A stretch of DNA of 64,000 bases from Branchiostoma belcheri. Taxonomy: Eukaryota > Chordata > Leptocardii > Amphioxiformes > Branchiostomatidae. Shown here in pieces: positions 21,436-36,835 of the stretch (positions are counted from its first letter, which is position 1; the number at the start of each line of letters is the position of its first letter). A program made the translations under genes and the position numbers. The stretch is from positions 117,925 through 181,924 of the forward strand of contig NW_017804109.1 in the NCBI RefSeq assembly GCF_001625305.1, in the 5' to 3' direction. The notes beneath the pieces were generated by a model that was given only the letters and a program-made list of their open reading frames with translations, did no database searches and was not told the DNA's origin.

Positions 21436-23941
21436 AAAGTGACACCACTTGGAGCGAAATAAAAGGTTCAATGGTTGTAATAACGAAGAAATTAGGTTTG
21501 TTCATCTTTGTTGACACTGAGATGGAAGCAATCAGTCACTGACAAACAGCCACATTGCTGCCGTACAGAAGGTTACCCACGGAACACCTCCAACATTACA
21601 CTGCGCGTCATGTGTGACAAATTGGGCGCTGCGAGGTCGTGTACCAATTCTAACAATGAAGCTGCATGAAGGATAGACGAAGACCATGTATGAATTTTTC
21701 ATACGTCTATGATCGTTATAAGTTCGGGAGAGGGCAGGTTCCAAAGGGATGCATGGGAGGGACAGCTATAGATGAAGAATAATTGCCTTAACATAAGGTA
21801 CTAACTGAACTTCGTGAAAGTCAAGGAAGTCTTTGACTGATGAGATGGGTACGGCGTGCAAAGTAATCAATACTTTTCACATTCGTGCTTGTGAGAAGTA
21901 TTACGTGGATAGCCAGATAACATTGAAGGTTCAAACAGACACATGAGAATGTTAGGCATAGGTACACTAAAGTATGACCTTCGAAGCAGATGATTCATAG
22001 GCAATTTCCTTATCCCTGACACTACGTTAAAATTGATGGCAAATCCCCGCGAAGATTACAAACCAGGGAAGACATGCTTACGTGCTCAGACCAGGTGCTG
22101 GGGCCTTGCCAGGACGCAAGATCCTTAGCTTCTGTTTCAAGTACTCAATCATTACTTGTGTATCGAAGATAGTGCATATCGTGCTTGCTGATGTGTGTAA
22201 ATTTACTTGTTACAAAAACAACAACAATATGTCGTTAGAAAGTACATTTGCTTGTTAGTTTTAATTGTTTAAACGGCAGAGTACAATGGGTATGCTCTTC
22301 CTTGTAAACTGACACATCATGATCAGTGCCCCTAGTGAACCCCATCAGTTTCCACCAGCACTGCAGCAAAGGGATTCAGCAGTCCCTCGGCTGAATAACG
22401 CCTCTTGCGACTTATGTGTAGATTGCTTTAGTGATTTCTTGACTTACGTCAGAGGGACCTACATGTTATATGACGGTCATCCATCATTTCTGCTTCTGCC
22501 TGTCAAACAACAGGGGACATAAGCAGCTAATTAATAAGTTTTCACTCCAAAGAAGCTAAAGCTGTATATTTTTTAAAGTTCAATAAGTCAAATCAAATTA
22601 ATGCTGAGATGACAAAACGCTGCAGTATTAGACGTCTGGCAGAACCTTTGCAACAACAACAGCAATGATGCCAGTAAAACCCTGCTCTGAATCCTACGGA
22701 TTCCCATTGCCGCTGGTACATCAGATGTTTACATGAAACCTACGGATCACAAAAGACGTAAAACTCAGTCTGCGGATGAGGCCCCTTTTCACATACGTCT
22801 CACTCACTGTGACAGGAAATTATCCCGAATCATTCACAGACATCACATGAATTACTTTTGCCTGGATCACAATCGTTACGAAGTAATTCTCCCATTAAAT
22901 AGGGTTTAGATAGCTTCAATGTTATTAACGATAACACACAGAGGCGTCCCCACAGATAGGACTCCATTTATGTTCACAAAGCCAGTTGTGACTCATCGTA
23001 TTTCTGTATCTATCTGTATCTATGTAGTCTCAGACATGAAGGAGCCGGCTGTCATTGGGGACGCTAACATGTTACCCTCACGACATATGATGTCATGACC
23101 ATATATAGGACATGACTGGACATAAGTGGATATAAACCAAAGTAAAGCATTGGCATAGCAAACGCGAAGAAACGAATCTGTTGGTATGGCTAAGTTTTAA
23201 AACGAGCACAAGAACATAAGATGTACTGTTCCTCTTGTTCCAATGAAAGAAGCCCTGAATAGAATGTATGGGGATCACATTTATGAAAAATGGCATGTAG
23301 AGAGAGGAAGGCAATAAAATCACTCAGAAGAATGACCCGGGAGATCTGATGGTGCAAATATTGATTTAGTACGACTCCCGGCACACTGACTTGACAGCAT
23401 CATGACTTATGGTGATTCGCTGTGAAATTATTATCGACTGGAATGATGACATCGTTTACAACAGTATAGAATGTAGAGTAGGCAGGATCCTGATGTATGT
23501 ACATTGAACACGCGTATGAAAAGCTGGCAGGAGTAGTGCCTGTAGGGTCCAATATGACATCAAGTTCAAAGTCAAAGTTGTCATTTGGCCGTTAATGTAG
23601 TTTATGTACATTGGGAGAACAAACTTTTATGGTAAAGTTACAAAAGGTGGACTATAGTGGTCATAAAGAGAGTTATGCAGTGTACAAGGTTACTCATCGA
23701 CCAATTCACATACCTTTTCGCCCAAGCAAGTTAATGTCATAGACCTATCTATTCATCGTTGCGCGAGTATATGACTGTATAGGTTTATTCATTGGGTGCT
23801 TTTTACAGTATCTGCACAATGTTTTAAACTATTTTTTGTGGGATTTCTTTCAGTAAGATCGTTATTGGATCGATAGAGGTAATTAAAAGCGGATTGTGTA
23901 CTCAATGCACAATGGATACAATTTACAATAGGTTGCAAATC

Positions 23942-23960
23942 GGCGCCAAGTCTTGGCGCC
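23942..23960. repeat. Perfect 9-bp-stem palindrome
   Basis: GGCGCCAAG, one T, then CTTGGCGCC, followed by TTTT. It is a GC-rich palindrome in an AT-rich region. Confidence 0.85.
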
Positions 23961-26900
23961 TTTTGTGATTATACAAGCAGATGATATAATTACATACTTA
24001 TTTGATGGCACAATGATTATTATTAAATTAGGATTGTATCACAGCATATGATTATTCTATTGTAAATTATTCTTCTAGAACAAAGCCTTTGATATATAAG
24101 AGGATCTTGCCACATAAAAACTCCAATGAATGAATTTGCATGCTGTACAGGACAGGCTATGGGATCAAAAAGTACCTCTAGCTATTCTTAGAACGGTTTA
24201 TGCCCTAACAGATATCCCATGTCATGAAACAGGAGTAGGCACTAGTGTAAGAGGGAATTATTACTTAATTTACTCCTGCCTTACAAGGCACTGTGATCTT
24301 TGTAGTTGTTCGACTGTGACGACCGAGCCGAATGATTCGAAGCGATAACTAGTGTTTACAGACATAAAGTTCAAAGATTATACAATCGAATTGGACCTTC
24401 GAGTACCAAGGGAAGGTAGTGGGAATTACACATACAGAGAACTCTGAACTTGCTGTCGGTACGAATTCTCATGCGGGTTTGTTATAGCTTGAAAAGTTGC
24501 CAGAAATGACCAGAAACTTTAATGAAGGTATACAAGTGGTCAATATCTATTTGTAAAGATGAAAGCAGGGACATGCTTCAACACTAGCGCGGGGATGTTT
24601 GATAACTTTCCAGTCGATTTCAAAGCTACCGTAGACATATCTCCATTGAAACGTCTAAGATTATTCCTATTCCTTGGCATTCGTCCAGTGGAAAACTGAC
24701 ATTCAGCGAAGCCGGCGTCTTTCATGTACCAAACAGATGACCTGTTGCCTTTGAAGTTGGGAACTTTGAGAGCTATGCGATTTATCGACTAGGCAACAAA
24801 ATGACTAAAGTGCTGAATCCGTATGTCGCCTGCGTCATTGTATAATGGACTAAAGTGGGGCTTTCCTATGGGTAAAGTAAGAAGGAAAATAACGACGATT
24901 TAAATCGACCTTTCGTTGCATTTACGCACTGACAATGTCTAGACACGCAGTGTCCAGAATACATACATGCCTATTGGCATTCAGCTAACAGCACCTGAGA
25001 CCAAGACATCACGTTTATGTGACTTTTACGTAGTGAGCCATTTTCTATTGGGAGCCCTCAAAGTGTTGCAAGTGTGAACACATTTGTACAAGCAAGCGGA
25101 CTGTGAGATCAAGTACGTAACTATAAATATACATCAGGCCATTGCATTTTAAAGTGAGTTCAGTTAACGAAAAACAGTGAATACACATGGGAGAATGATG
25201 TTGATCGTCACGCTATTCTAACGCACGCCCACCAGCAACAGATCATAGTTTTATCCCCAATGTAAATGGCTATCAACCAAAGCGTTTTTAGCCTTAGTAC
25301 TTTCATAGCCTTGAATAATCGTTTATCCGTTTAAAGACCAGAACTCCTAAGCTACCAAACTTTGAGTGTACAGGTCGGGAAGAGGTACAACTTTCTGGAT
25401 TAGCATCAGCATGTACTAGCTCTGCATCTACAGTCATGAAAGAATCCTGCAGCTGTAATGGGATAAGGTTCCAGAGAATGCCAGTTGAAGAGCAAGCATG
25501 GCAAGCAAGGTTAAGTGGATATGCGTGCTCACATTGCCATCGGATTTCCTTGTAATGTAGATTGGCCCATTCAATGTGTTCTTCCCAAGTGCCCAGAAGT
25601 TGTTACAGCAGGCGAGTTGAGAGCTTAACTTGGAGACATGCCCGGATAGTTGTCACGGTCTGCTGAATTTTGTTCAAAGGCTTGTTGCTGTTAGACCTGG
25701 GTAAAAGGAATTCGTTATAACAGTGTTATCAGAAGAACGGTCACGGCCTTACCACATTTTGCATGCCTGGCGTGAGAGTGGGCTCATTGTGAAGTCTTCA
25801 AAGTGTACTTTAATCTTTACACTAAAGTTGGGCGCACCATACTTAAAAAGTTAGGTTCTAACACAGCGCCGGACCTATGGGATGATAAGCATAAAAAGTT
25901 CTTAATGCGCAGACTAAAGGAAGTGAATAGTGTGTAAGGCAATAACCTAGATGTTACACATCTTTAACGCACACGAATGCCTCCTCGAATAATCATCAAA
26001 ATGCCAACACGGGTACCAGGTAAACCCCGTGTATCCCATTTCGTCGGCTCTGTTGGAGTGGTATGGAGAGCCGTGCAGCTGGAGCAGTATATGCACGCTC
26101 TCCACCTACGACCCTACTGCAATCTATCATCTGTGAAGTAGAATTTCGGGCCTTGTTTTATGCATGAATAGCAATTCATCAGCACAGAGGCAATAATCAC
26201 ATTATTTACATTTGGTTAATCATTGACTTCACCGGCAGCACACAGTGGCCTTTTTGGCGCCCAAGCTGAATATAGACTGCCGTGGGACAAAACTTTCCAC
26301 CATGTAATCAAATCATTCCAGCAGATCCAAGGAGCAACCCTCGATGGTGCCGGTTCTGGAAATAGCTTACCGACAAGAACGTCAACGGTCCAAAGAGTGT
26401 TTACAAGCCATATCCGCCAAAGCGATTTTATGTATGGATAAGTGCTCTATATTGAATGCATTCTATGCGGAATATGGTGATGACAGTCTTTTTGTAAATT
26501 GGTCAATCAATAAACAATTTAGTATGCATGAATATGATGATTATTTCGACATCAAAGCAAGTGGTTCCGCCAGCCCCACTTTAAAAAGTCATCGACCTAA
26601 GAACCTCGTCCTCAAAGATTATACAGTGGAACTGAGGTGCTCCATTTATTGTTTCTGGGTAGGTGTTGGAATATTGCATACCAGATGGTATGATCATAAT
26701 TGTCCCACAAGATACCATATGCGCCAGGAGACTTGCTGATTGAGTGGGAGTGAGTATCAGCTGCCTGGTCTGGGAGTTGATCCTCGTGCGTAAGTGCCCT
26801 CGCTGATTTGATTCTGTGTCCAGGCACTAATTGGCACTTAATTCCTGGTCCTCTCGCATTTGGGTCGCACGAGGCCAGTCCAACCGAATAAACTGTCAAC

Positions 26901-29900
26901 TTTTGCACGCGTGTACTTCTCGCCGGTGATGTGTTGGAGGGAGGCCAATATGGCTGCTGTATTTGGCCATAGATATACCTGACATAAGTCATTACATAAT
27001 GCGGCAAATGAGTCATAAATCTTACAAACATGTCGTCTGTGATTTGCTGGAGGGAAGCCAATATAAGTGCGAAGCTGGTGTGTTACGCCGAAGGGTGGTT
27101 ATACCGGAGATACCGATACAGATATAAGTGATATAAGTGTATACGTAATTGCCTTCGTTACATAATACGACCAATGAGCCATGAATCGTGCAACCATCTT
27201 ACAACTCTACATATTGGGTGCGCAGTTCACTCGCTCTATGTTTGGACCAGTTGGGTACATGATGGAGCGAAAAGAAAAGACACTCAAGCGTAAGGGTCAC
27301 ATTTCTGCAGTCACCAAATCCTCTCGGTGATACCTCGTCACGCGCAAAAGCCGACACCTGCGTCCTTCCATGACATCAACAGCAAGGGTATTCTCAGCGC
27401 TAATGAACTAAAGTCGTTCAGAGTAATCGCCAGCTTAGACTGCGGAATCTCCAGACATAGCTAACTGGGTCACCTTGCGTCAAGTGTCCACTGGAAAGGG
27501 CACCTGCATAAGTCTTTGCATACAGGGACGGCACATACGGTGTAAGGGAGCCTTTGCTGTCACAGTCGAAGTTCCCAAACGTCAATCTGGCCTTTTTACA
27601 GAGTATTTCAGGGACGATTGGTCCCAGAGAGATTCATTAGTCTTCATTGTTGGAGCAAAGAAACCATTTGCTAAATTGGGGTGGGTATACTCCGATAGTA
27701 TTCTTCTCAATTACAGGAACCTATGATAATGCTTCTGCATAATCATCTTTCGACGACCACACTTGTACGGGTTGTAATAATGCATACCTGTGTCAAACTA
27801 AACGTGTAAGATGACACTGTTCTTGGGACTAGACATCCATCAGAACAGAAAATATTTAATACCACATATATCTAATATTGTAGATAGTAGTTAGTCTTCA
27901 ATCAGATCTCGTAAGGAAACGAGCAAGTCATGATCAGAGGTAAAACAATTAAAAAGAAAGTTTTTTTTTTGCTTTTGTCCAAGTTACTTGGTCCATCTGG
28001 AATAAAAAGATGCGGATAGCCCTTCAAAAAATTCTTGGGACTAGACAGATCTTTAACAACTCGGTATGTCAATTACAACGAACCAGCTGGTAAACGTGCC
28101 AGCTGGCGTCCAATGAAAGATTTTTGGCATCATACAGCCATGGTATCGGAGATGGTCGGCGAGTAATAGGGAAGATTATTACGTTATTGACTTTCCCCTG
28201 GAGCACTGCACGCTAACGAATCTTCTTTTACTTGCTTTGTTCCGCCGTTCCTCGGAGAACGGAGGGAGAATCTCGGCCAGCGTTCCTCTGGGAGACGATA
28301 TCGGTTTTATGGTTTTCTTCTTTTGAAGAACGAATCACATTATTGCAGCTTTGGGAAAACCTATATATCTGATTTCGGGATATAATGGATGGACCTTTGA
28401 TGGAGTTTGTCAATGTTTGATTTTACCCGGGATGGAATCAGAGCAGAACGGATGTTAGAGCACCTCGGGTTAATTTGTGTCTGTGATCGGGTCTTTGATT
28501 AATGAAAAGCCTGGTGTGATGGGTTATTGGGCTAAAACCCATTTGCCGCCTTAACAAATTTACTGATCTCTCATAATCACTGTATTGATTATGTAGAGTA
28601 ATCTCTAACTTTGTTCGGGTAAGTTTACCGACTAAAGCATTGGTTTAATTTCCGGCTGACCAGAACGTTCGCTTCTTTAATTAGGTTTATATATTGAATA
28701 GATTTCATGCTACTTTTACCACAGTCAAATATGATATTCTTAGAAATGTTGATAACATGAAAGTTTGTTACATAAATTAAGATTTCTTATCGGTTTAAAG
28801 TCAGCTGTCGTTAAACCGTTCCTCTAAAGCAATCACTGACTCAAGAACCAATTGCTGTTGAAGTCAACCTTCAAGGTGTTTTCTATCTTTCTTATCCTTT
28901 GGGCCTGAGATAAAGAGATTATCATACTTAACGATTAGTTGCGGTTTCTAACTTTTGACACCGACAAAAGAGAATCGAGGTTTAATCTACAAAGCGTAGG
29001 CGTGGAGCGTGACTCGGGTTTAACCTCCAGTGAGGGAACTCCTGGACGGGTGCGATCAATGACTGGAGGATGACCTGGCCTGCTTGAGCCTGCAGACGGA
29101 GCTTATCAACCAGCAACACTCGCTGCCGTGGGTTGGCACAGAGCCTATCAACCCGGATTCAAACGGCAGGTCGGACAGATGAACTAACGCGACTAGAGTG
29201 GGTGTTAACTCTTGCGTTCTAGGGTATAGACTTAATTGGACGTTGTGCTGATTGCGCTGAATTTTCTTGCTATTATTAGAACGCGGCAGATAAGATAATG
29301 TGCACGCTTTACTGGCACGTTCCCAAACTTGTACATTCCCTAAAACGTCATGAAGAAAGTAGCAGACATTTGTCACAAAGTAAGTTTAGAACAGCCAACA
29401 TAGATAAGACCATGATGCAGTGATGCAAATATATTATAATAAGCATTCGTCATTTGATTTGGTGAAGAATGACATTCGATATAAGACTATAACCCCGTGA
29501 CAGTGCCTGTAACTAAGAAGCCTGCCTTCTTTAATCATTACTTAACGACCTACATTCTTAATCATACATGACAAATATATGCAGTCGGCGTCGTTAGAAC
29601 GTGAGCAAACCTGGTTTGGTATCGATTCGGTGTCGCTGAAATCGACCCGAAATAACCTGTTGATTCACGACAATCATGGAATCGCCCATACCGCCTCTAA
29701 ACTGATTACTTTCAATTCCACTGACTCAGCGACACTTGTACAGATTGCAGTAATCCAATGTTACCTATACTGGCTGTTTATTTTTTAAACACACAAACTG
29801 TTCGTGTGAGAAATGTTGCTTATAAGCTAGCTCTCAATGTCTTTATGCCTCGTCTAACTGTTCAACCAACGGCTGGTCGCTGATTTCAAGTGTCATCATT

Positions 29901-32900
29901 CTGCTTGTAACGTGCAACTAATTTTTTTAGTGATCCACACATCCACACAACCATATGCCTCATCCAACGTCATAACCTCTAAGTCAAGCTTGGCTGTGCA
30001 AGCGGCTTGCCTATAGTTGGACGATGTACGTGCTACAATTAGGACCAACCTAATAACAAAATGAACTGAAGGAGAAACAAGAGATCGCCATTCCTTCTTC
30101 ACCAGTGGCATAGCTACTTGGTAGTACAATCTACCAGAAGAAGTAACAGTACCAAAATAGTTATACCTTAAAAGGTAGACTGAACAAAAACATAGAAAGT
30201 AGCAGACTGGTTTATTTATTACAAGAATGTTTGCAGCCCTAGGCTGAATTGAACAGCTTTTACAAAACATTATAAAAATTGTGCTACATATTGATTTAAA
30301 ATACACGGTACATTATAGTCACGGTATGTCTATAACATGAGGAACTGGAACTCCACAGTTCTTTACCCAACCGAAGATTCAGCTCTTCTCCCCTTGAGCA
30401 TCGACTGACGGCAGCATGTAAATTGAGTCGGCGTGATAATGGAACCATGCTGACTGCGATGTCTGCCCTTACGACAGTAACTGTCTTGGAGGGGGAAGCT
30501 GGTATTAAAGGATCTTCGGATAAACCCACTTTACTTACGCCAGCCTTAGGAAAAGACATTAGGTGTCCGTATCATTCCAGAACAGTTGTTGAAAGTGACT
30601 ATGTGATTTCTACAGCAGTTTGAATGCGTTACAGTCTTTTCGCCAGCATGGAGAGCCCAAATTAGATAGAAATTTAACGCAAAAATTGCCTGACTAGCAG
30701 AAGACGGGCTACAAAACTCTGGCAAAAGCCGCTTTTGATAGGAGGAAAGTAACAGAGCTAGATAAATCTGGTTTTGCATTTTGTTTTCGCCACAGAAATT
30801 TCACAAATGTGGCACAGATATTGGGAAAGCTCAAGATGCATACGTTGAAATATTACCATAAAATGGCATCGCAGTAATAAATCCACATTTAGGACTGTCT
30901 TGATTTTGCCGGTATCATTATTTTGAAATTGAGTGCCTTCAAGACCATAAGCCCATGTGTCACATAGATATTCATGGAAATGAAAACAATTTGATTTTAT
31001 AGGGCCTGTGTAATGCAATTTTCTTTTACGAAGCAAGCAACAGCCCGATGCTATCATGTCACCTCATTGTCAAATCAGCACATTCATGACATACTCACGT
31101 ATGTCGTAAAGGGCCGTAGGAGTGGTGATGGGAATGGTGTTGAGCGTGCAATAGACACCATGTTTAAAAAGTTTAAGAAACTCCACTACTCCTTATCCAT
31201 TACGTGTACGTGACAAACCCTGAGGATGGTACAAATGCACCTGGACGGTTACCAGAACACTAGCAGAAGGCATCCATTTGGCTAACTGCCCATAGCATTT
31301 ATGAATCTTATGATCTACCCCTCTTCCATTTGGCTTCCTGCCCTCAACAAGATTATCTCTTGTAGCACTCCGGTCTGCACTCGTAAACTGGTACATTACA
31401 AAGTACTCTCAACTTAGGATTCTTAGCACTACTGCTATCGGTAGCAGTCTTGATCTCTAAATGTACTTTTTACCCTTTTACACGCACAAACATATATCGT
31501 GTAAAATGGTTGTGACACGTTTCAGTGTGACACCTCAACTACCCAGAGGTTTTCCTACACATTCAATTTCGTTTCCTTTCTCAAGAGAATGGCCGGCATG
31601 GCAGCTAGCTAGAATGATGTGTTTTAGATTACTAGGTTCAGTGGGGTCAGAACCTCTCACCTTTTAGCCAACTTACCAATTAACACTACAGGGAGCGAGA
31701 TGAAAGTGCGAACCCTACCGATATGGATGGAACATTTACTTTATTGTCCCACGACACCACATGCTACCACCCCTGTTGTAAGTCATCATGTCAGCAGCCT
31801 TTCAAGTCTTGTAAGTTGAATTATTGATTGCTGTACGCATTTATGATCATAACATAGCATATTTTTGGCATACCTTAGGGATTTAGGCCAAACATTAATT
31901 CGGGTACACGGAAGCATCTTAAAAGAAGGAAAGAAAGGAATTCGATACATTGTACCTTCAGGATGGGAAATATGGCTTCTTTTATATCTTACCAAGATTC
32001 AGAACCACATTAGAACCACATTAGTTTGTATCATGTCGACAGAGAATGACAAACCATCCATAGATCGTATGTATTTCTATGGTATAGAACGACAAAGTTT
32101 CTATAGTACCGACGCAGTTATCTGTCAAGATACGACACAATCGGAGATAATTCCGATAAAACTATTATGCCAACTCTCAGATTTTTTCCACCAGATTACA
32201 GCAGCGGCTTTTGTTCACCAAGGGAAATTACAAAATCATTTCAAAGTATGCACACGTCCGATTGTTTTAGAGATATCGTATTATAAACCAACGACTCGTA
32301 GTGAACAAAGACCTTGAAGGCAAAATGAATCGGCTCAATGCACACGCAAACCACCCCTTTCTCTAATTGTTACCAGTTTGAATTAAGTCCAGCGCAGATG
32401 AAGTTTGGACGATCGATATCCACCAGAATCGGCAGGGTACAAAGTTATCACATCGTGCTGCGGTTGCAACACAAATCTAAACGATGTTGCAAACGATTGC
32501 CTGTGTCGTGGAATCCGGAGTAATCTCACGGCAATCACTTTTCTGCCCCGGGTTAATTTCCCCTGATCCACCAATAGTTTCCTACCTTATTCTTCGTGAT
32601 TAGTTTAGGTGCTTGACAGGTACAAATGAGTCATTTGCTGGTGGCTACTCGTTCTGATTCATTTAGTTGATTTCGGTAGAGTAATATCACTAATCCCCTT
32701 ACTCGAAAGATTGCCTTCTGAAGGACTTTCCGGTGCCAAGACATCTGTCACATGCTCTCTTCATACAGTCTCCGAGCCAAGTATCTGTTCTATAGATTTT
32801 AGAGAAAGACTATTGCAGTTACAGATAAACCGCAATGTTAAATTGCGGTGACTTCCTCAATGCCCATTGTAATAGCCAGCGTTCTGAACTGTAGTAACCG

Positions 32901-35533
32901 CTGGCAATGCTGTGTGAAGAATGATGCAGGCGAACACAAAACCAGAACGAAACTTTTGTTGTAACCTGACGCCAAGCCTCATTAACAGGGAGTAGACGTG
33001 AAGCAATTTCTTCTACCAAATGAATCGTAAAGGTTGATGAGCAACTATCTTGTTATCGACTCTTATACAGCACAATCAGCTATTTTATCTGAACTGAACA
33101 AAAGCCAAGGAAAGCAACAACGGGTTTGATCGTCCGTTTTATAGACCGGGGAATGTGTGATGGCTTAGGTACTAGGGCGGCATACAGATTACCTGCTTAA
33201 TATCCCACACGAATCAAGTGATTTGGGGTTCAAATGATGTTTTTGTGCTCGTACACAACCTGTTGTCTTGTCAGTTGTTATTGGTTATGAACAAAGACCA
33301 TTTAAGATGATATCCAGTGATTTACCAACTTTATACAGCAATGCTTTTGCTCGGGGATAATGAAGACATTTGTCAGCAGGTAATCTGATTCAACAAGCTG
33401 TCAGTCCAAACACCCGAGGAGAATTATCGAGAACAATAAGATCTGAATCTGATCATAAATGTTTTATCTTTATGTCTGTTCAACCAACCGTGCCGATCCT
33501 CCAAGTACGCATCTCAACGTGGGTCTTTCAAGCCGGCAGTAAACCAGGGCATTGGAATGAAGATACCACCGTGAGATCAGTAACCATTAAGATTATGTGT
33601 GAAATAGAGTAACACTCCGTTCTTATACTTCCTGCTGCCGTAACGTTTTGTGAAGCATATACTTCAAAGCACACTCGATGTTAAAATCCTGCAACTGCTC
33701 TCCGTAGTATACGTGATGTTCAGGTCATACATTCATTGCATCGATAGACTAGCTTAAGGGAAATGTTTTAATCACCAGTAACAGTGAACCCTAGCAAAGT
33801 AGTCTAACGCCGTTCTTACACAGATTGCATCTTTGCAGTTGCCAAGAATAACTATAACATTGTACATTACACACTAACAATGCACGTCAATACCCCCATT
33901 ATGGTTTTTATTAGGCTTGTATATTGTACATATAATTTTCATCGACCTTGAAAAGTGCATCCATGCAGCTACAATGAATTCTAATTTGATATAATTAGCA
34001 TGATTGCTATGACTGATCTACGCACAAACTGCAAACCTCTTATCGCTTAAAACAGAACCTTCACTCCAAGGAACTGAGATCTGATTCGTACATTGTTTTC
34101 TTAGTTTAACACACAGGCATCTTATCTACGTGCGAGTTAAGCCGGTCTTTTATCTCCTGTGTTATGATGAAGCTTCCAGCCCTTTGAAAACCAGTGGCGG
34201 TAAGGAAACAACCCCACTGCTGTACGGGAGAGATAACAGATGAGGTGCAAATTTTCTATCTGCTAAAGCAGTGATAATCCGTAATGCCTGTGGGCAGGCA
34301 TCTCCAGGATTCTGTCAAACCGAATGTTCCTATAGCTAGCTGATGGTGTGCCTCAGGGCAAACAGAACCTTTATTAACTCTGGCCAATATGGAGGAGGAA
34401 ATAAGGGAACTTCCTCAGCAGTCGCCTCTAGCTAAAGACAATTAGTAAGCGCATCAATCCTCACACTTACAGAAACTCACTCCGACTTAACAAGAAAGTC
34501 CAACCATCTATCTTGATATGTTTCATGCTGAAACGGTAGGAAAAACCGACAAATTGCTTCTATATGTGGCTGTAACATGGCTGATGTCAGCATGGGGCAG
34601 CTATGATGAGTAAGACGCTGTTGGTAAAAATATATGGCTCTTCAGAGAGATCAGGCAAATGATCAATTTCATGTAGGTTCTCACATAACTCTGGAAAAAG
34701 AGTTCGCAGATGAGTATTTTGTGAAAACGACAGGAACATAAGTGGCACATGTACATACTGACGTACATGTACTTCAAACCATACCTTAGGTCCTTCCGTA
34801 CTTTTTGTGAAATCTAAATTTCATGATCACATGACAAACAGGTGAAAGTACGTGAATAGTACCATTGATATACTCACAGGTAACGTAATATATTGTGTGG
34901 CCATTTGGTTTGGTGCCCTTTGACCCTAATGTTGTTTTTAACCTATTTCTGGTCTAATCAAAGCGGCCAACCGCCGTATAGGATCGCCACATCATCGCAA
35001 ATTGCCACATCTTCGAGAGTAGCGTTTCTGTTTTGTGCGCATTTTGTGACAATGTTTATTGCCTTGCTTCATAACAGAGCTTCTTCACAAGAGGGCTGTA
35101 ACTTTAACTGGTAGATATTCTACTAACGGCGAATCATCTTCTTTTATCATTGTATAATGACTTCCAATAACAGAGAAACACGTTGATAATGATATCAAAT
35201 ACATCACCAATGAATGGTGAGGTGATATGAATCTAAATGACCCAATACCTCAGAACAAAGCTGACTTTATCGTGCGTGAATCATACCTGGCGCTTTTTTC
35301 GTTAACTCGTTGAAAAGAAATGGCTCGTGTGGAGCAGATCGTCATCGGGTTATTGAGTGTGATTACGCGGTGGATCAATGTGTGGGTATGATATGTAGGG
35401 TTATCATGTCCCGCAGGAGGACAGAACAAACCGTAATCTCAGAAAGGCGCTATCGGTGCGGTTTTTGTCCGCCGGAGACACGGTTCAGTTCATTCCATAG
35501 TATTTGAGACACTGCAATGACCGGTCTCGAGCT

Positions 35534-35704
35534 GAAAAAGCAGTTACTCAAGCAACTGGATATCATTTTTGGAAATGATCAGACGTTTCATCTACTATCC
35601 ACTAGCTTTCGTCAGTGACTGAGAGACCAGAGGAGAAATGCAGGTTTATAAGCATTAACTGCTTTTTGGCGTATCGTATTACCTGGATGTCTAACCTTCA
35701 TCGA
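35534..35704. mobile_element. MITE, second copy of the AAGCAGTTACTCAAGCAACT family
   Basis: Shares with 18018-18284 the AAAAAGCAGTTACTCAAGCA end, the CCACTAGCTTTCGTCAGTGA block, GAAATGCAGGTTTATAAGCA, and the outer GTATCGTATTACCTGGATGT end in inverse. Confidence 0.75.
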
Positions 35705-35889
35705 CCTTTCTTTTGTTAGTTGGTCAGCTGTCTTTTCAGTATCTGAAGATGGCGAGGTCTAAGTCACAGGGGATAAGAATACTTAATGGCTATGAATAAG
35801 AACCAAGGTCCATGTAATATTAATAGCTTATCTACATAAGAAATCTTAATGCAATTATTACTAAACTAGAGTTCGATGATCTCATACCT

Positions 35890-36835
35890 CCATGACATGT
35901 GTATTGTTTTCATAAATCTTACGCATGGTGATGACCACCTGTAATTGGCTTACATTTTTCACCGCATATATTCAAATCATATGAGGCCATTTGCATATAT
36001 TGTATCAATTGATCATACTCTCCACCAAATGACAGGGTTATCTTAAGAAATAAGGCTATTCTAGCGTTTCCTCATAAATTATGCAAATGAGGTCCTGATT
36101 GACATAAATTATGTTTAGTGATGTTCACCTTCATTGGACTTCCAATTATGGCAAGTATTAAATTCCCAGCAGTTACCACCATAAAATTGTACCAATTTGC
36201 CATTTATTATGCAAATTAGGTCTTCCTTTACATAATCGATATCTGCCAATGATCTTGTCGTTCTCACTAACATATGTCTATAGAGTTTTATAGCCCTAAT
36301 ATGAAATACAGCTGATTTATATAATTTCCTCATTAATTATGCAAATTAGATCCTGATTTGCATAATTATATTTTGATTATGTCAAGCATCACTTAAGCTA
36401 CCTACATACCAAAAATCATGATGATCCATCAAACGGTTGTTCAGTTATCCTCTCTCGAATATTTTTAAAGAAACCATCCTGCAGTTCCAGAACAAGCCGC
36501 TAGGGGGACTAAACTCACGTGACTTCTTCCCGAGGACAAGAGCTACCTTCCATCCAAATTTCATGACCCTAGCATGTCCAGATCGCGAGATATCAAAACC
36601 GGAAGTTCTGCTGCAGTACCAAGGGAAGCCACTAGGGGGTCCAAAATCTAATCATTTCCAGTTTTCGTCACACCCTACCAACACACCAAGTATGAAACCA
36701 ATCCATCCAGGCGTTCTTGAGTTATCTTGTTGACCAACAGACGGACGGACAGACGGACAGACGGACGGACAGATAAACGCAACTGAAAATATAACCTCCA
36801 TGACACATTTCATGGAGGTAAAAAGAGCAGCTCTT
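35890..36835. repeat. AT-rich interspersed repeat with degenerate tandem units and GACG tail
   Basis: Between 36060 and 36380 degenerate units of about 130 bp each carry TTATGCAAAT(G/T)A followed by a 'gatcctgattt(g/a)cataa'-like block. Next come two related blocks around CTAGGGGG (36500 and 36635), then a GACG/GACA simple repeat (36736-36776) and a terminal hairpin CCTCCATGA...TCATGGAGG (36797-36820). This tail arrangement recurs in amphioxus and other invertebrate repeats to my recollection. No ORF is supported. Confidence 0.6.

Larger units (their letters stand above)
18300..35530. other. Long intergenic stretch, no gene recognised
   Basis: I find no exon of a known family, no complete transposon and no RNA gene here. 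ORFs up to about 150 codons (for example 31865-32317 plus and 26612-27061 minus) have no recognisable motif, no plausible splice context and composition like their surroundings. The only identifiable items are two LINE tails (18795-18915 and 21209-21435), a small perfect hairpin at 23942-23960, and scattered short repeats. Distant enhancers for either gene could lie here but cannot be seen by eye. Confidence 0.5.

Noticed and set aside
26612..27061. 149-codon minus ORF
   Set aside because: It overlaps imperfectly repeated sequence (TTGGAGGGA(G/A)GCCAATAT occurs at both ends) and has no known motif.
31865..32317. 150-codon plus ORF, longest in the intergenic region
   Set aside because: No recognisable domain, AT-rich codons and no promoter or splice signal. 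Length alone is not convincing in 64 kb.
36060..36380. Repeated ATGCAAAT octamers as an enhancer
   Set aside because: They lie in degenerate repeat units of an interspersed element, which explains their clustering without a regulatory role.
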